Below, piece by piece: positions 49,001 through 61,964 of a stretch of DNA of 64,000 bases (position 1 is its first letter; the number at the start of each line of letters is the position of its first letter). The stretch comes from Synchiropus splendidus. Taxonomy: Eukaryota > Chordata > Actinopteri > Syngnathiformes > Callionymidae. The position numbers and the translations under genes were made by a program. The stretch is taken from assembly GCF_027744825.2 (NCBI RefSeq), contig NC_071348.1, positions 141,501 through 205,500 of the forward strand, read 5' to 3'. Below the pieces are notes generated by a model. It was not told the DNA's origin, ran no database searches, and saw only the letters and a list, made by a program, of their open reading frames with translations.

Positions 49001-52000
49001 TGCTGTGGTGCAGATGTGATTCCACTGGAGTGTTTTGGTGCCTCTTCCCCGCTGCTTCGCTTCTGTCCATCCTGACATGGTTTGTTTAGGTTTGTCAGTC
49101 GACCACAGGAGCACTGTAACGCCTGGAGCATGCTGGCACTCATGAAAGCTCAGACTCAAATCCGTGAAAACAGTGTGTTAGCTGACAGGTGAGGGCGATT
49201 GTGAGAGACAGACGGGAACCTGACACTGAGCGTCCAGGTGAGTCTGACTGTGTTGAGAGGGAGGAGACACTCGAGTGAAACAAGAAGTGCTGAGGGTTGA
49301 GACCAGGGCCTTGTGTGGCCTCTGCCTGGAGCCCTGGGTTTCACGTGCTGTGGTAGACCCTGTGAGGACTGCTCTCCAATCATCCTCAACCATCCTAGGA
49401 TCTTGAGTGTTGTTTGGAACAAATCCCTCCAGGTTACTCGGCCTCTGCGTGAGGAGACCAGAAACGGAGGCACGTCCCGTTTGAGTCAAACCGCGTGTCG
49501 CACACCGGCTTTGATGCGCCGCTGCCTCCTGATCGCGCTAACAGCCATATCCGGGTTTTGTGCGAAGATTATCCAACAGCTTTATGGAAGAAGGGCCCTC
49601 TTTTATGCTGAAGCAGAATCACATGAATCCATCGCAGCAGCACTTCTATAAAGCATTGTGTCAGGGATGGGCGATATGGACAAAAACAAATGTTGTCATT
49701 TCTGCGATTACAATAACTATCGCGATGAATACATTTTCATTCTCCTCCATGTGTTGGACACTACGTTCTCTCTTGAAACTGTTTGATGATGAAACTCATG
49801 AGTGGAGTTTGTCTCCAACGTCATGGTTTGTTTATATTTAAATAGTCAACTAAGTGAAGAGATGAGAAATTCAGTGTTTCACAATGGTGTCTGACAGACT
49901 GCTCTGGCAGCTTTATTTAGGGGTTACATTGATCCGTCTTACTTTGAGAATAGAATCTGACTCTATGATCATTTCTTCACCTGATGCTTTCTTCAGTAGC
50001 ATCTAGGAAATGTGTCCAGACTGCTGCTGAGACATGAGATACAGCAGACAGCATTATAAAAACTGTCAGTCCTTTGTCTTGTGGGGTGAAAAACCTTGTC
50101 ACAATTCTCTCCCCTAAAATGCTTGTTTTCCATGGCCTTATTGAAGATGTCACTCAGACTTTGAGGCTTTAGAATTTGTTGATGGTCCCTAACTGATGGC
50201 GGCTCCTAGCATTAGCGCTGCCTGTGAGAGTGTGTCCTCCATCAGTGAAGCCTCATGGGGACACGGTTGTCAGTGTTGTCACCTTGGCAGCCGGAGAGCT
50301 GCATGTGTTGATGTGAACCAAGGCAGAGAAGCGCGTCAGAGAACCTGTGAGGACCTCTCCATCTCATCAAAGAATCAGGGATCCAGAGAGTCAGAGTCGA
50401 CCAGTGTCATGATCAAAGGTTCCCTGGATTCAACATCATGGTGAGCCAAAGTCCACCACACTCTCCACAGCTGTCACACGCCAGTGTCGACGGTCACCGT
50501 CATGTTCAGCAGCGAGTGAGCCGCGTGTTTATCCAGTTTATCAGAAGCAGAATTGTCATGGTGGAGGTTGCGTTTTGGCAGGATGTGGTGTAGGACAAGG
50601 TAACACCGGTCCTACACCAACAGTGGTGAACTGTGGTGGTGAACACCAGGATCTGACAGCATTTCCAACACTGGAATACGATCCAGCTGTTGCTGTCTTG
50701 AGTTTAGTTATTTTTTATCGTTGTGTGTTTCATTTGTTTGTCTGTTCCTCCGCACATATTTCTGGAACAAAAAACAAACCTATTATTTCAAATTATTCAT
50801 GAATACATCCCTTCTGTGTGGAGCTTCTCTGGTCTCCTTGCTTGTGTTTCCTGTGGACGCTTTGACACTTCACTTTGAACTTGTCCTGCAATTGACTGGT
50901 GACCTGTCTGGGGTGGGCGTGTTCTGTCTCTCCGCGACCTGGAGGACTGGTTCACTCAAAAACATGCCTCTTCCTCTGGTCTTCTAGGTGGCTCTTAGCT
51001 GCCAGGGTCACGTGGCTGGCCGTATGGAAGGCCAAGACAGGTATTTGCCGCTGGTGTCAGGAGTGGGATGATGGCCAAGAGTAACCAGAGCGGGTAAATT
51101 GAAAGGCCCCGCAGGACGTGTGGGCGCATGAAACAGCTGTTTCAGAGCGAGTCAAGTGCCGACTTCAGGGGCGAAAGACTAGAAGGACGGGGATGGAGGT
51201 CATCCACATCTATTCGCTTTGGGACACGCTCCCGAGAGAGTTGCCCGTCCGACTCACAAGTACAGAGCAGCTCTGATGAAGGTCGTAGTTGGCCCGAAGA
51301 ATGCGTGCGGCTCAGTTACTTCCTTGACTTCCTTGACTTCTTCTGGCCGGTGCAACTGCTTACATCTGGTTTTGTGTCAAGGCCAGGTTGGTTTCTCCTG
51401 GAATGGGGCTCATTTATTCCTCAATGGCTTGGCTCCCTCTTTGGTTTCATCCTGCGGTCGGGACTGTTGGGTTTGTTCACCGCGCCGTGTTCCTCGACAC
51501 TGCTCAATCCCCATTCCCATCACTGCAAACCCCATCATCACTCCCGATTCACGGTGGGTCGGAGTGAGCGGGCGGCTTTGCTGGAGGTCATTAAGGCTTT
51601 CCCGTCTGGGGAGGTGTCAGTTACATGTGAGTAGCAGGAGCCGTGCGGCGGTAAAGTTGCTGCTTTTGTTTGCTCAAGATGACGGCGCTTTTGCGTGTGA
51701 GCTCAAACAGAAACGCCGCTGGAGGTCAAAACTGAAGCCCTGTTTTGGTGTTTACTCCAACATGCGTGAGCACAAATCACAATATTTGGTCCCAGAAACG
51801 AGACAAACTGGTCGCATGAGACTTTTGCGCGGTCTGAAGAGGGCGCGAGAGAGATATGAACGAGTCAGTTGGACAGGGGGGAGAACAAAGATGTGCAGTG
51901 TTTTCAGGCGGGAGGACGGGTGAGAGGGATGTCTGATGTCACCTGCTCGGGAGTCATGAAAGCTTCCACTGGTTACTCTATCCCACATGAAAGTCTGGCA

Positions 52001-52395
52001 GCAGGAAGCTTGGCAGAAGTGCATTAAACAGGAAGAAACATCAAAGAGCTGGCTCGCCGGCTCTCGTGTCGACGCGCCTGGTCACACGCGCTGTAACGCT
52101 GCGGATCTTAAACCTTACCGACTCCTGGTGAAGCGTCACATGCTGTCTGTCATGCGGCTGCCTGGAAATAATAGCACGGCCTACAGGAGAGTATGTGATC
52201 TGATAGCGAAAGAATGAGAGCGGCGCGGAGCCAGAGGGCTGTTAATTACACATGTGGCTGGCAGATTGGAGCCCGACACCGTGGGCGATGGGGATGGACT
52301 TGCCATGTGTTGAACTGCAGACTGTGGTCCGACCTAGCCTGCTCTCTCATTAGCTCCCTCAATACACGGAGAGGGTGTGCTCTCTCTCTCTCTCA

Positions 52396-52427
<32 letters not shown>

Positions 52428-52710
52428 CCTCTTTCTCTCTCCCTCTCCTCTCTCTCTCCTCTCTCTCTTCTCTCTCTCTCCCTCCCTCTCTCTCTCCCTC
52501 TCTCTCTCTCTCCCTCTCTCTCTCCCTCTCTTTCTCCTCTCCCTCTCCTCTCTCTCCCTCCCTCTCTTTCTCTCTCTATCTCTCCCTCCCTCTCTCTCTC
52601 CTCCCTCTCTCTCTCTCCCTCTCTCTCTCTCCCTCACTCCCTCTCTCTCTCTCTCCCTCTCTCTCTCTCTCCCTCTCCTCTCTCTCTCTCTTCTCTCTCT
52701 CTCTTTCTCA

Positions 52711-52765
<55 letters not shown>

Positions 52766-55700
52766 CTGGTGTCCTTTGGTGCTCAGCGACACCACTTCAG
52801 GTATCGCATCACTGGTTTGAAGGCTTGTTTTTCGCTCCATTCCTTCACGTGCTCTTGCCGTTTCTTGTCCGAACAAAGGCTTGGTATAAATGAAACATTT
52901 ATCTTGAAGTGCAAGGTTGTCTGCTCTGCTCAAAACTACAGTATATACAGTGGCTCTGTCGGACTTTGATTCATCCTCTACTGTTGTGTTACCACAGCAT
53001 TGTGTAGTCCAAGTCCCATTCACAGATGGTCGCTGCTCTCAGATGGAGGTGTTTTAAACTGCCCCGGTTTCCAGTTGCTTGAATGAAGAACCATTGATGT
53101 GTGTCATCAGTAACAACTGTCCTTCATAGAGTGATGGTCAGCCCTGCCACCTGATGGTCTCCTGCAGGCTTTTGGCTAGAGAGCACCATGGACTGCAAAA
53201 CATGAAAAACCGGACGCCTCAGCAGAACCTTTCGCCACCATATTTTGGCCATCGCCGTCGCCATATTTGTTTACCGCCGCGATCGCTGACGACAGGAGGA
53301 AACGCAGATCAGTTCCAAACTTGAAACAATGGTTCACTAAACAAACTCATTGCTTTCTAATGGCGAGCGGACGAACGAATGAGAGCAAAATAGCTTCACA
53401 GGGATCAGAATTCCAGGCATTCTATTGACCGAGCCTTTATATACTGTGTGTGTTGTTTGAATGTCGTGGTTGTGACAGTTTAGAAAACCATCACAGCTGC
53501 TTATCTTGCATCAATATATAAAAAAATGTTTTTATTATTATTATTATTTCAAAGTGTTACTGTGGCAACAGTTACTGAGTTCATGTCTGCTTGTTGTTAT
53601 TTGCCTCAGATGCGTGTTTAGTTGTCTGTCAAGTTATTTTGGAAGAGATGGTTACGGCTGTGTTTATTTCAAAGCGAGTTGTTGACGTGGTGTGTTGGGG
53701 GTGGAGTTAGGGTTGGGGGCGGGGTTTTGGACGCCCTGTTTCAAAATCACCTGGACCACATGGAACATTCCTCACGTCCACTCCTCTGAAAAAAAGTGAA
53801 GGTTTCTGGATAGACTCATTTATGGAGAGCCAGCAGATCTTCCTCTGAGCAGCAGAACAGTGTGAGATCCCTCGTCCTTCCGTGCGGCCCTTCATTAGGG
53901 GACCGCGGTAGATAAAAGCATCCGTCGTGGCGAGGAAACAACAATCCACAATAGCTGGAAACTGTGTTTCTATCTTTAACTAGCGACATTCTTCTTATAG
54001 CTTTCAGACAGCACTGGAAATGAAAACCTGGACCTCAGGGTGTCAGCCTCAATCGTGCTTGGGGCCCCAGTTTCCAACAGGAAAACTTTAACACTCAATT
54101 CTTTTGAGTCAGTTTTGAAGGCTCAGGTTAGCATTAGCGATTCGCGGCAAATCATCCCGTCCTTCATCGAAGGCCCTTTTGCCTGCATCGGTTTGTCTTT
54201 TTGTTGCTGATAGCAACCCACATTTGACAGGGGGGTGTTTCTGTGCTCGCCTTTCTCTAGCTGGGGATGGTGGGGATGCCTCCAGAGTTCTGCTTCCAGC
54301 CTCTGTCGGGGGACTTGGGCCGGCCCCCCTGAAAGGCCGCCGTTCAGGATCCTTCCTTGGATGTTTTCTGAAGCAGCTGTGGCTTGAGAACGTCTCGGGA
54401 TCCCCAAGTCTGCGCTGGCTGAAAGGGACGGTCATGAAACAGTCATGAATCCCATCTATCGTGCCCGGAGCGTCTCCGTTGTCATCAGTCTTTCCCGCTG
54501 CGGTCCAGTTTCCTGTCGGCGTGTCACTCCTTCCTGTTCCCCCCACTTTGTGACCAATTTGCAGGAGGTGCTCAGACCCTGACCCTGGCGGTGAAGGTCA
54601 GGCCCAGATGACAAGCGGGGGGTCTCTTGCTCTGAAGTGAGGGCTTTGAGATTGTTAAATGGAACCACAGGCCCTGGCGGTGGCCGGGGGGCAGGCGCCG
54701 CTCGTTCACCTAAACACATGCAGATGTTTGAACTCTCTGCCGCCTCAGCTCTGTTTAAGGTACACGGAGTTCCTTTTTTTGCTCGCATCTCTCTGGCTCA
54801 GTCTGTGGAGGTTTGATTTCAAAGTGTGTGTGAAGCGGCTTCGACAATGACGTAAACAAGATGAATCATTTGTTGTTGAAATAGTTGCGGCTTGGCGCCT
54901 GTGCTGCACTTCCTCTTCATTGTTTCCACAATCCCCTGGTCGTGTGGAACGACTTGCGAGTCTTGAAGGCCTTGCTTTCTGTATGGCCTTCAAGACTCAT
55001 CTCTGACAGCTGATCGCTTCTTCAGGTTGAGGCTCAGCAGCAGCACCATCAGCATGCAGATGTTCGCTCTCATCTGAGTAGGAAACGCTTGAGCTGGGGT
55101 TGTTTGTTTTCTCTGCGTCTGTGCTTCTGAACTGTAGATTCACTCACATCTCTGACTCTCTTTCCATGTCCCAGGAGTTTCCAAACGGGGAGCTGAAGGA
55201 AGGTCAATTCGCGGATCAACACTGCCCCCTAGAGGGTAAGTGCGGAACGACGTCTTCTCGCTGGATTGGAATCCTGAGTTACTGGTCAGGTCTGCACACG
55301 TCACTTCCTGACTCACCTTCAGATGCTCTGCAACATCGCCACATGAGTAGCGCCAGATGACCGGCGAGGTGGTCAGACCGCCATGGTCAGGTGTAGCCCA
55401 GAAGCTAACTTGCGCCTGTGTTTCCAGTGGCCCTTCCTCCAGAGAAGGCTGAAGGCTGTGAGAGCCACCTGCAGTATCTTCACCCCGAGGACGGACAGCC
55501 ACACAGAGACCCCTCCGGAGCCGCTGGAAAGAAACGCATCAGCCTGGATGTAAGCCGTAACAGAACATTCCCTGCGGACACGAGGTTGAGACAGATGAGA
55601 ATTCTCAGTCTTCAGTGTTTGGCTTCTAAAGTCCCAGTGCGGTGGAAGTGGTCGTGAGCATCGTGCTTGTTGTGTTTCCCGCCGCAGGACCTCGAGTGTG

Positions 55701-57092
55701 ACGTCTCCGTTGAGGACGACAACCGACAAGAGTGGATCTTCACGCTGTACGACTTCGACAACAGTGGGAAAGTGACAAAAGAGGTGTGCGCTTGTGAGGT
55801 CAATCTCCTCCTTTCTGAGTCTCACCTTCCCGTGCACAGGACATGTCCAGCCTGATGCATACCATCTATGACGTGGTGGACGCCTCAGTGAACCAGTCCT
55901 GCCGCAGTAAGAGCAAGACCCTGCGCGTCAAGCTGACCGTCACGCCGGAGCCCAAGTCACACAGGAGAGACACGGGGACAGGTAGGACACCAGTCACTCC
56001 TGAGGCTTCTCCTGTGGCTCACCTCTTCCCCCTCCACAGACCGTCACCAGGAGGAGGGACGCTCAGCTGACAGGAGGCTGTTGTCCTATGTGAGGTGAGC
56101 TCACCGTCATTCAGGGAGCAAAAACCACATGACAGTAAACCTGGTGTTCGCAGCGGCAGGGGGCCGAGCGCAGAGGGAGCAACCACTGAGGGTCAGCATT
56201 ACTGTGTGGACGAGAACACAGAGCGGAGAAATCACTACCTGGACTTGGCTGGGATTGAGAACTACACCTCAAGATTTGAAGGTACCAGCAAGTGTCCAAG
56301 ACCAGTTTGGTGTTGTGACGGCGTAGCTACCAAATGTGTCGGCTTCCTAAACGTGTCCTACCGACGTCGTCACTCCACGGCAGGTGGGACACGTTTGGTA
56401 AGCGGACACCTTTGGTCCCTACGACGGACAAATCCACAAGAGAATCAATGCAACGCAATGGAAGCGCGGTCTTTGCTGGGCACGTCATAAGACTGGGAGG
56501 GGGAGCAAGTCTGCTACCAGGATCGTAACTCGGGCGCCCTCTCGCTCCCTCTCTGCCAGGAAGCACCCCTCCTCAGGACTCTCATCATCATCACAGTTCT
56601 CAGAGTCGCTCGCGCTCCCAGGAGCCTGAATCCCAAGGTGTTCACCGTCGGCGCTCGCAGATCATCGGCCCGGCCGAGGCTCGGGCCAGAGGATCTTCCG
56701 TCAAGTCTCCCAAAGGAACCTACAAGGGCGGAGCTGGAGGCAAATCCACTAAATGCCAGGGTCACCACGGCCCTCTTCACGGCTGGCTGCAGGCCGGGGG
56801 TCAGGACGTGTACCACATGCCGCACCAGCCCGCCAGCCACCCGCTGCAGTACAGTCACAGCAGGCGGATCCGAGGCAAAGCCAGAGAGGCCCTGTCCCCA
56901 TCCAGAGCGCCACTGAGCCCTCACCCCCACCCTCAGCAGCCCACCGCCGTGCCCCCGGGGCCGGAGAGAGAGGCGGCGTTCGCGGCGCCGGGCAGCCCCG
57001 GCTCGGTGCTACCTGTGGTCCAGCGCCACGAGCATCACCATCACCACGAACACCACCACCACCACCACTACCACCACTACCACCAGACATGA
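41986..57092 (+). CDS. nkd2: Naked cuticle homolog 2, Wnt pathway inhibitor
   Basis: Ten coding exons: 41986-42010, 42087-42113, 42185-42276, 55175-55235, 55428-55549, 55688-55783, 55840-55981, 56040-56094, 56154-56281, 56560-57092; 1281 bases, 426 residues (human 451). MGKLQSKP carries the N-terminal glycine that is myristoylated in NKD2. LQEFPNGELKEGQFADQHCP and VALPPEKAEG favour NKD2 over NKD1. The single EF-hand region reads EWIFTLYDFDNSGKVTKEDM, followed by HTIYDVVDASVNQS. YCVDENTERRNHYLDLAGIE is the family block, and the end is the histidine-rich HEHHHHHEHHHHHHYHHYHQT tail. NKD proteins bind Dishevelled and damp Wnt signalling; NKD2 also escorts TGF-alpha vesicles in mammals. Intron 3 is 12.9 kb while all others are below 300 bases. 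Order after trip13 matches human 5p15.33. Confidence 0.96.
42990..43015. repeat. (CA)n microsatellite
   Basis: A short uninterrupted CA run in nkd2 intron 3, ending in cacacggatgg. Confidence 0.9.
52379..52766. repeat. Long (CT)n microsatellite with CCCT interruptions
   Basis: Almost 390 bases of CT dinucleotides, broken by CCTCTC and CCCT steps, with essentially no purine except a few A. All frames over it read as serine/leucine or arginine/glutamate repeats and are artefacts. Confidence 0.97.
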
Positions 57093-57525
57093 TGGGAGCA
57101 GGAGCCAGGACCTTCTGACTCTAGTAAGCTACACAGATGTATCCCGTCGGTATAGTGTGAAGGGCCGTCGAAGTCAACCAGTGTGGCACCGTGCTGAAGG
57201 TGGCCACTGCGCTCAGAAAGAGACTTGAAGCTATATGTCACCACAGTGGCGTTGTTCTTTCCGAAGCATGGATCTCAGGTGTAACGGTGCTGCTGCTCTC
57301 GAGCTGTTCACAGGAGGGACCCACTGTGTCCCGAGGTTCGAATCACCACTGCCAGTTTCAATGCCAAAGTATCTTGCTTTATGTATAAAAAATGTATATC
57401 TGTAAACACACTTTACTGTATAATGATAACACATGAATATGCATATTTTATCATGAACATATTTGTGCGTATATGTTTTTTGTCTTTTATATATTTTAAT
57501 AAACATATAGTTCGTTCAGGAGACA
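57093..57525 (+). terminator. nkd2 3' UTR with polyadenylation signal
   Basis: AATAAA at 57498-57503, about 405 bases past the nkd2 stop, in an AT-rich stretch followed by T/G-containing sequence. This gives a short, simple 3' UTR. Confidence 0.65.
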
Positions 57526-60500
57526 AGCCAGAGTGGCCAAAAGACGCACTCAATATGAGCTGTACTTACACGTTCCTCACCACTAGGTGGCAACCAAACG
57601 CTGTTACAACTTCTGGTGGTCTCAACCTGCAGGTCAGACCACATGCCGTGGCGTAGGAACCCCTGAGGTTTCACTCTTCACAGTTGAACGTCACCATCCC
57701 AGAAGGATCACGGCGTTCCAGCTGATCCGGAGCCAGCCAGACAAATGGCTCGGATGCAGCACGGCGCGATTGATCAGCTTCCTTCAAAGGAGGAACCTGT
57801 TCTTGCAGTGAAAGAAGATGCGGCGTCACTTCCACAGCATCATTGGTATTTTCCCTTTTATGTCTAGTTGTTCCAATAATTTGGGCCACATGAAATGTCT
57901 TCACGGTCCGGATTTGGCCCACGGGCCTTGGGTTTGACGCGGGATGACCGAATCCCCAGCCTTTCTTTCCTACAACAAATGGTATTTCCGTGCTACCGCA
58001 CCTTTGTGCGGAGAGGTCAGTGAACCCCACCCCTCACCCCCGACACACTCACGGGGAAACATCAAAGTGGCCCAACATGAAGCCTTCATGGGAACAATTG
58101 CTCCATTCTACACCCTGCACCCCAACCCTGGCCAGCCCCTCCACCCCCCCATTTCCAGTCGATTAAGCCGGGGGCTGAGCGGAGGGGAAGATGGTTGGCT
58201 AATTCAGCCGCACAAAAGTGTTCTTGCCGCTTGCCGCTGCTCCTGGCTGACGGTGCGGTTGCTAGGCGATTGAAGCTGCCTGGTGAAAGCTTCTCTGTCC
58301 CCAGCTCTTCTTCCAACCCCCCTCTGCCTCTCATGTGCACTCGCCAGGTGGTTTCTGATCATATCCTGCCCAAAAGAGCTTTGTGTTTCCACATCCTCCA
58401 CGAGAGAGGAGGAGCCTCAGGTGGTTGCCGTGTGGAACAGGCTCAGGAGCTGGACTCGCCACCTCTTGAAGCAGATGCATCCACAGTCCGGTCGAGGGGC
58501 TCAATCCGAGTCGTCCGTCACATCTCATGGACATGTCACCCACCTTACCTGTCCTGACTGAACTTGTCCTTCACGCTGCCGTTTGTGCCTCCTCTCTCCT
58601 GAAAAGCAAAACTAGCACGAGATAGTGGACTGGCAGGTCAAAATTCCTCTTCCTCACGGGCCCACGAGACGAGTATAATTAGAGCAATGGAAACAGGAAA
58701 CACCCCGCCCTCCCTGTGGTCCACTCCCTGCCTCTGTTCTCTGCTTCTGCCTTTCTTCTTCCCCTCGGAATAGATCTGTGGGAAGAACCAAAGAGCTGCT
58801 CGTGATCTGCGAGGCTGCAGATGTGTGACGTTCAGAGTGACTAGCGCATTTATTGGGTTCCGCCTTTAGATCTATAGTGTGTAGAAAGAATGTGATCTGC
58901 TCACGTTGGTCGATCGACAACAAGTTCCAGTTGTTCATATTTAATGTCGCCACATTTTGGAGCGCATTTATTGGGTTCCGCCTTTAGTTTTTTTAGCCAA
59001 CTTTTAAACCACGACACAAACTTTGATAGTCTACGAGTGTCAACGTTTGGAAGGGAGACGTCACGTTAGCTCTGCGGCGCTGACAGTTTTAACAATCCAT
59101 CGTTCTTCAGGTCAGAGGCGCATCAGGCGTAAAAAAAAAACTAGTCGATGTTGGCCGTTTGACTGGCTTCTTCGCTGTGAGCGTATGGGAAGAGGAGCGT
59201 TGTGAAGCAATGGATGAGTAGCATCAGCATAGATCCATAGTGTATAGAAAGAATGTGATCTGCTCACGTTGGTCGATCGACAACAAGCTCTAGTTGTTCA
59301 TATTTAATGCCACCATACCGAACGAATTGGGTGAAGCGGGAACATTTCCCACGGCACACTGGCTGAAAACACTGGTGTAGACCTTGTCGACATGGCAGTG
59401 GAGTTGCTGCGCACCAGAGGAGATGGGTGTAGATAAAGGAGCAGGGAGACGCCCCGCCGAGGAATTGGGATGCCTGCGGGGGTTGGAACATTGTGATGCT
59501 TCCCGGTGTGTTTGATGGAACACGTCGGACTCGGGGGCAGGTCTACCCCTCTGGTGAGGCAACCGTCAGCAGCTCCACCGCTGCGTGTGCTGCTGAACCC
59601 TCTCAAGCTCAGGAGCCGTTTTAGGTGAGTGCTCTTTGTTTTCAAGGTGCTATCCTAAAAATGTTGGCGTTGAGAAGTGGTGATTCTGTTGCTGTCTGAG
59701 TGCGGGGGAGCAAACGTTCTCACTAAATTCAGTGGTAACTGTATTGGATCTTCGACAAGGCGGCACGAGCTCCTGCCACTTGCTTCCGTCTTTGGTATGT
59801 TTGACCTTCACCAGACCTCCTGAAGTTCCAAGATGATGTGCGGTTGCAATGGTCGATGGAAGACCTGCCTCTACTCATATTGCTGAGTCAGACTTCTGAT
59901 GTGTCGCTGCATGGCACGCTCCTCTGAGGTCCGCTCAAGTCTGTGCGTGGGATCTCTGGAGGGTCTTCTGCTGCAACTCCACCGTCCTGCTCCTCACCTG
60001 CTCAAACAAAACACCGGCTTTTGTGCTGGAATGTGACGGCGGGGTCATGACAGGTGGCGTGCTCTTCCTTCCAGTGACCCTCAGACCCAGGGCTGCCCCG
60101 ACTGAACCTGGCATGGTGCAAGAGAATGGTCGACTTTCTGATCTCGCGGTGGATCTCCAGCTGGTGGAGGGTCGACACTCTGTCCTCTGCTGGCTGTCTG
60201 ACTTGAGCTTTTCTTCTCAAACAGCTGAGCTCCAGATGGGTCGTCCTGTCGTCACCCATCAGACTGAATTCAAATAGAATCCAAAGTGAGTCCAGCTCAG
60301 GGGACGGAACGGTGGGGTTGGTACTGAGTGTGGTAGGTGTGACATTCCACAGTTTGGTGTTTGAGTGCCTGTGTGTGTGTGTGGGCTCACTCATTAATTG
60401 GTGCTGACCACCCATCTTCAGCGGCTCTCCTTCTTTGGGAATCCACTCCATGTTTTCAGCTGGGACGATGACAACTGCTTAATGTGCTCGGGCCCATTGT

Positions 60501-61800
60501 GCCACCCGGGGGACTCTCTATCGGGCTGCCATCAGGTTTACCAGAAGTCGGCTATTTTAAGTTTGGCGCTTAGGAAAACAGGAAGAGCGGGACTTTTTGC
60601 GTGAGTGGAAACAAACCGCACGCTCCAGGTCACTCACTGTTGACGTGGCTAGCTGGTGTGTGGAGTTTGGAATGGTGGTGTTCAGGAATGAGATCACCCA
60701 ACTTGTGTTTGGAGCCAGAGTTGGTGTGTCGTCGCTCTGCTTTCCTCTCACGGTGTGACTTCAGTTTGAACTTGAGTGGATTTGCTGGAGTGGAATGTGA
60801 AAGGAGAAGGATGTAGGGAAAAGCTGGAGCGGAATCAAAAGCTGTGTCCGAGTGTGAGGCGGGCAGAAATGACTCGAGTGTAGGTCGCCCGGTGTCACTG
60901 GAGACTGAGACTAAATAAACGGCCCCTGTAAGTATATGGATGTCTGCAGACGCTGTGGCCTGGCCCGAATCGTCCCTCTAAATATAAACCAATCTAATTA
61001 CGCCCCCTCCTCTGTTCACTCTTTAATGCCATCGTCTCACAAAGGATACCTTCTTGTCGACCACGTTCTTCTCATTTCTTGTGTTGAGTCTTGGAACGGA
61101 GCTCAACTCCGACAGTCTGACTGGGAACCATCTTGGAGGTCATTTTGGACTGAAGCCTGAAGTGACATTCACTCGTCATAATAATAATAATAATCAGTTT
61201 GAGGTCACTGTCTTCTTGGACAGAAAAGACTGGCAAAATGGTAGAAGAAACAGATGAACCTCCAGGAACACTGTGGGAATGAGGTCATTCAGCTGTCACT
61301 CTCATCCAAGACTGGCGGCTCATGGACTGAAGCGGTCACCTGTTGCTGCAAGTGTCGCAATATTGAGCTCATCTTCAGGTCCGTCGTCGTCCTGGCCGAA
61401 GAAGAAGTTGGCTGGAAACTTCATTTCATTCCTGGCTGTTAATCTGACCCGAGGTGTGCAACACATGTCGGTCAGTGACGGCGAAAGCAGCCATATTTAA
61501 GGGGGCGACCCGAGCCACCGATCCTGTGCTGATGTCTTCCTTTCTTTTTTCTTTTGAAAAGCAGCAGAATAAGCTGAAACCCCAGGCCATTTGTATCGGC
61601 GGGACAAAGAGGGCCCGCCGTGGGAGGGGGGGTGTGGGGTCAGGAGAGGAGTTAGTCATAGACCGACCCCTGCTGGGGGCTGGAAGGGATGAGGGGGGGT
61701 TGTGTTTCGCCCTGAATGATGAGGCTGAAGCTGCAGCTGGAGGGGGAGCAGAGAGCCGGAGGGCGGGGGAGGATGTGAGGGAGGGAGGGAGGGAGGGACA
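57526..61800. other. Intergenic between nkd2 and the unidentified gene
   Basis: No exon of a recognised family was found. It contains the second copy of the dispersed repeat (about 58844-59315). A (TAA/ATA)n run lies near 61175-61195, and a G-rich stretch (about 61615-61800, including gggagggagggaggg) probably belongs to the next promoter. Other sequence appears unique and non-coding. Confidence 0.4.
58844..59315. repeat. Dispersed repeat, copy 2, with internal direct repeats
   Basis: Segment 58869-58952 (starting gatctatagtgtgtagaaag) recurs at 59232-59315 (gatccatagtgtatagaaag) with only a few mismatches over about 84 bases. A second motif, gcgcatttattgggttccgc, occurs at 58844 and again at 58962. 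The part between them matches the copy at 14990-15440. The arrangement suggests two overlapping or duplicated insertions of one element. Confidence 0.7.
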
Positions 61801-61804
61801 GTGA

Positions 61805-61964
61805 CGAGGGAAGCCGGCGCTCCTCACACGCTCCTGCACTTTAGTCTGCTCGGAGACTTGGACCTGCTCATGTGACAGCCATGACCTTCGCTGGATTACG
61901 CTCCGGAGCCCACAGCCTGGCCACTGCTCCGCTGGGGATCTGAGGAACTTTGCTTTGGATCAAA
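61805..61964 (+). promoter_or_regulatory. Probable 5' UTR of the unidentified right-edge gene
   Basis: GC-rich, purine-rich sequence turns into a leader with an upstream ATG at 61881 (not in the coding frame of the exon that follows) before the ATG at 61965. Inferred only from the exon that follows. Confidence 0.3.

Larger units (their letters stand above)
42277..55174 (+). other. nkd2 intron 3, large
   Basis: Nearly 13 kb without an exon I can support on either strand. It contains a (CA)n run at about 42990-43015 and a long (CT)n tract at 52379-52766. Several open frames above 100 codons (for example 42535-43146, 51128-51634, 51219-51923 and 54109-54546 minus) show no domain, no splice-phase partner and mixed composition, so they were not annotated. 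Size and position make it a candidate for nkd2 enhancers. Confidence 0.6.

Noticed and set aside
51128..51923. Overlapping plus-strand frames of 168 and 234 codons in nkd2 intron 3
   Set aside because: No recognisable domain, two frames overlap on the same strand, and the composition looks random. Kept only as intron sequence.
52214..53023. Open frames of 90-250 codons rich in Ser/Leu or Arg/Glu
   Set aside because: Low-complexity translation of the (CT)n tract inside nkd2 intron 3.
60002..60451. 149-codon minus-strand frame between nkd2 and the last gene
   Set aside because: No domain signature and no splice-consistent neighbours.
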